Assembly (NCBI RefSeq): GCF_040436365.1
Contig: NZ_AP026369.1
Location: forward strand, 620,001-684,000
Length of the DNA stretch: 64,000 bases
Direction of reading: 5' to 3'
Origin: Hydrogenimonas sp. SS33
GTDB lineage: Bacteria > Campylobacterota > Campylobacteria > Campylobacterales > Hydrogenimonadaceae
Made by a program: the position numbers and the translations under genes. The notes beneath the pieces were generated by a model. That model did no database searches, was not told where the DNA came from, and was given only the letters and a program-made list of their open reading frames with translations. Positions 63,554 through 64,000 of this stretch are shown piece after piece; the first letter of the stretch is position 1; each line of letters begins with the position of its first letter.

Positions 63554-64000
63554 TCAGCGGAGGCGGATCAGTTCGAGAGGATTGATATGGCGGTTTTTCT
63601 GGGTCACTTCAAACATTAGCTCTTTTTCGACCCGGCCGATGACATAGCCCCTGCGGATCTTCTTCCCTTCCCGGATGGTCGGCGCGATCTTGTCCATCTT
63701 GGCATAGACGGTATGGAGGTGGTTTTTGTGCTCGACGATGACCACTTTCCCCAGCATCGGCGTCTTTTTCGCGAAAACCACTTTGCCGTTGAGGACGTTT
63801 TTCACTTTGGCATTTTTGCGGTAGGGCTTGAGGGTAATCGATTCGTTGAAGATACGGATTTTGTAGATGGGGTCGATGTAGGAGCCGAACCGCTTCACGA
63901 CTTTCGCTCTTCCCACGGGGGAGATGGTTTTGGGGCCGCGGTAGTGGCCCACCGCCTGGCGCTGGTAGGAAGAGCCGATGGTGCGGACCTTGAGTTTGTC
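63554..64000 (-). CDS. LytM (M23)-domain protein, 3' part; N-terminus beyond window
   Basis: The frame is open to the window edge, so the start lies outside. Visible is an M23-like domain: LNGKVVFAKKTPMLGKVVIVEHKNHLHTVYAKMD and GYVIGRVEKELMFEVTQK, in parts. The zinc ligands look lost: the first-ligand HxGxD region reads IFNESI and the HxH after Y reads YAK. That is the pattern of EnvC/NlpD-type amidase activators, not active endopeptidases. It could activate the amidase at 54523-56043. Confidence 0.75.
   Translation of the reverse strand, partial: DKLKVRTIGSSYQRQAVGHYRGPKTISPVGRAKVVKRFGSYIDPIYKIRIFNESITLKPYRKNAKVKNVLNGKVVFAKKTPMLGKVVIVEHKNHLHTVYAKMDKIAPTIREGKKIRRGYVIGRVEKELMFEVTQKNRHINPLELIRLR

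Overview
The window is a dense, moderately GC-rich bacterial chromosome segment, and the gene content and order point to the Campylobacterota (Epsilonproteobacteria). The block gltX-like / yggT / slt / lipoprotein / mobB / fbp / short Cys protein / metG / downstream gene matches, as I remember it, the Campylobacter jejuni Cj0845-Cj0837 region. The block rlpA / kdsC / lptC / lptA / engB / membrane protein / PBP2 matches Cj0646-Cj0652. Promoters are of the Campylobacterota kind, with strong TATAAT or TAAAAT -10 boxes often followed by CGC and little -35 signal. TTG and GTG starts behind good Shine-Dalgarno sequences are common. GC content and gene set suggest a free-living, possibly hydrothermal-vent type, but genus and species cannot be fixed from here.

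Layout. 1-2.4 kb: end of a GGDEF-EAL protein, a CitE-like lyase and a small cytochrome c. 2.4-9.4 kb: a tightly overlapping plus-strand operon (folD, lepB, M50 protease, rpiB, coiled-coil protein, apt, trpB, dedA, pepA). 9.4-16 kb: a 31-residue membrane protein gene, ychF, a 267-bp MITE, then an unknown acidic protein with MoxR, DUF58 and a TgpA-like transglutaminase. 15.8-20.1 kb: psd, a ferritin-like protein and an IscU variant, then a heme-sensor GGDEF-EAL protein. 20.3-29.9 kb: the syntenic gltX-like to metG block and a cation exchanger. 30-35 kb: orphan TRAP binding protein, LPP20-like lipoprotein, a small gene carrying an in-frame MITE, queC, ybeY and a Na/Ca exchanger. 35-45.6 kb: a long minus-strand envelope and housekeeping block (PBP2, MreD-like, argA, engB, lptA, lptC, kdsC, hisB, rlpA, mltD, tatD, recN, nadK). 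46-54 kb: isochorismatase/HxlR pair, aspS, feoA, adk, a CinA-like protein, DUF503, an FAD oxidoreductase, gph and ppa. 54-61.5 kb: META lipoprotein, then the pyrH, rpoZ, spoT, tyrS, nitronate monooxygenase, amidase operon. 61.5-64 kb: a cyclic-di-GMP-I riboswitch upstream of a beta-propeller lipoprotein, then an edge-truncated LytM-domain gene.

Themes. Cyclic-di-GMP signalling appears three times (two EAL proteins and a GEMM-I riboswitch). Cell-wall metabolism is strongly represented (PBP2, Slt, MltD, RlpA, amidase, LytM, LPS transport). Two small non-autonomous mobile elements occur in two copies each, all at or near the 5' ends of genes or inside a small gene; no transposase is present.

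Most unusual observations: a full-length glutamyl-tRNA synthetase paralogue lacking both class I signature motifs; a MITE that adds 91 codons in frame to a small protein; a 12-nt perfect long-range complement bracketing the riboswitch; a pair of related structured intergenic elements after two plus-strand genes; and an amidase whose only reasonable start codon is ATA.
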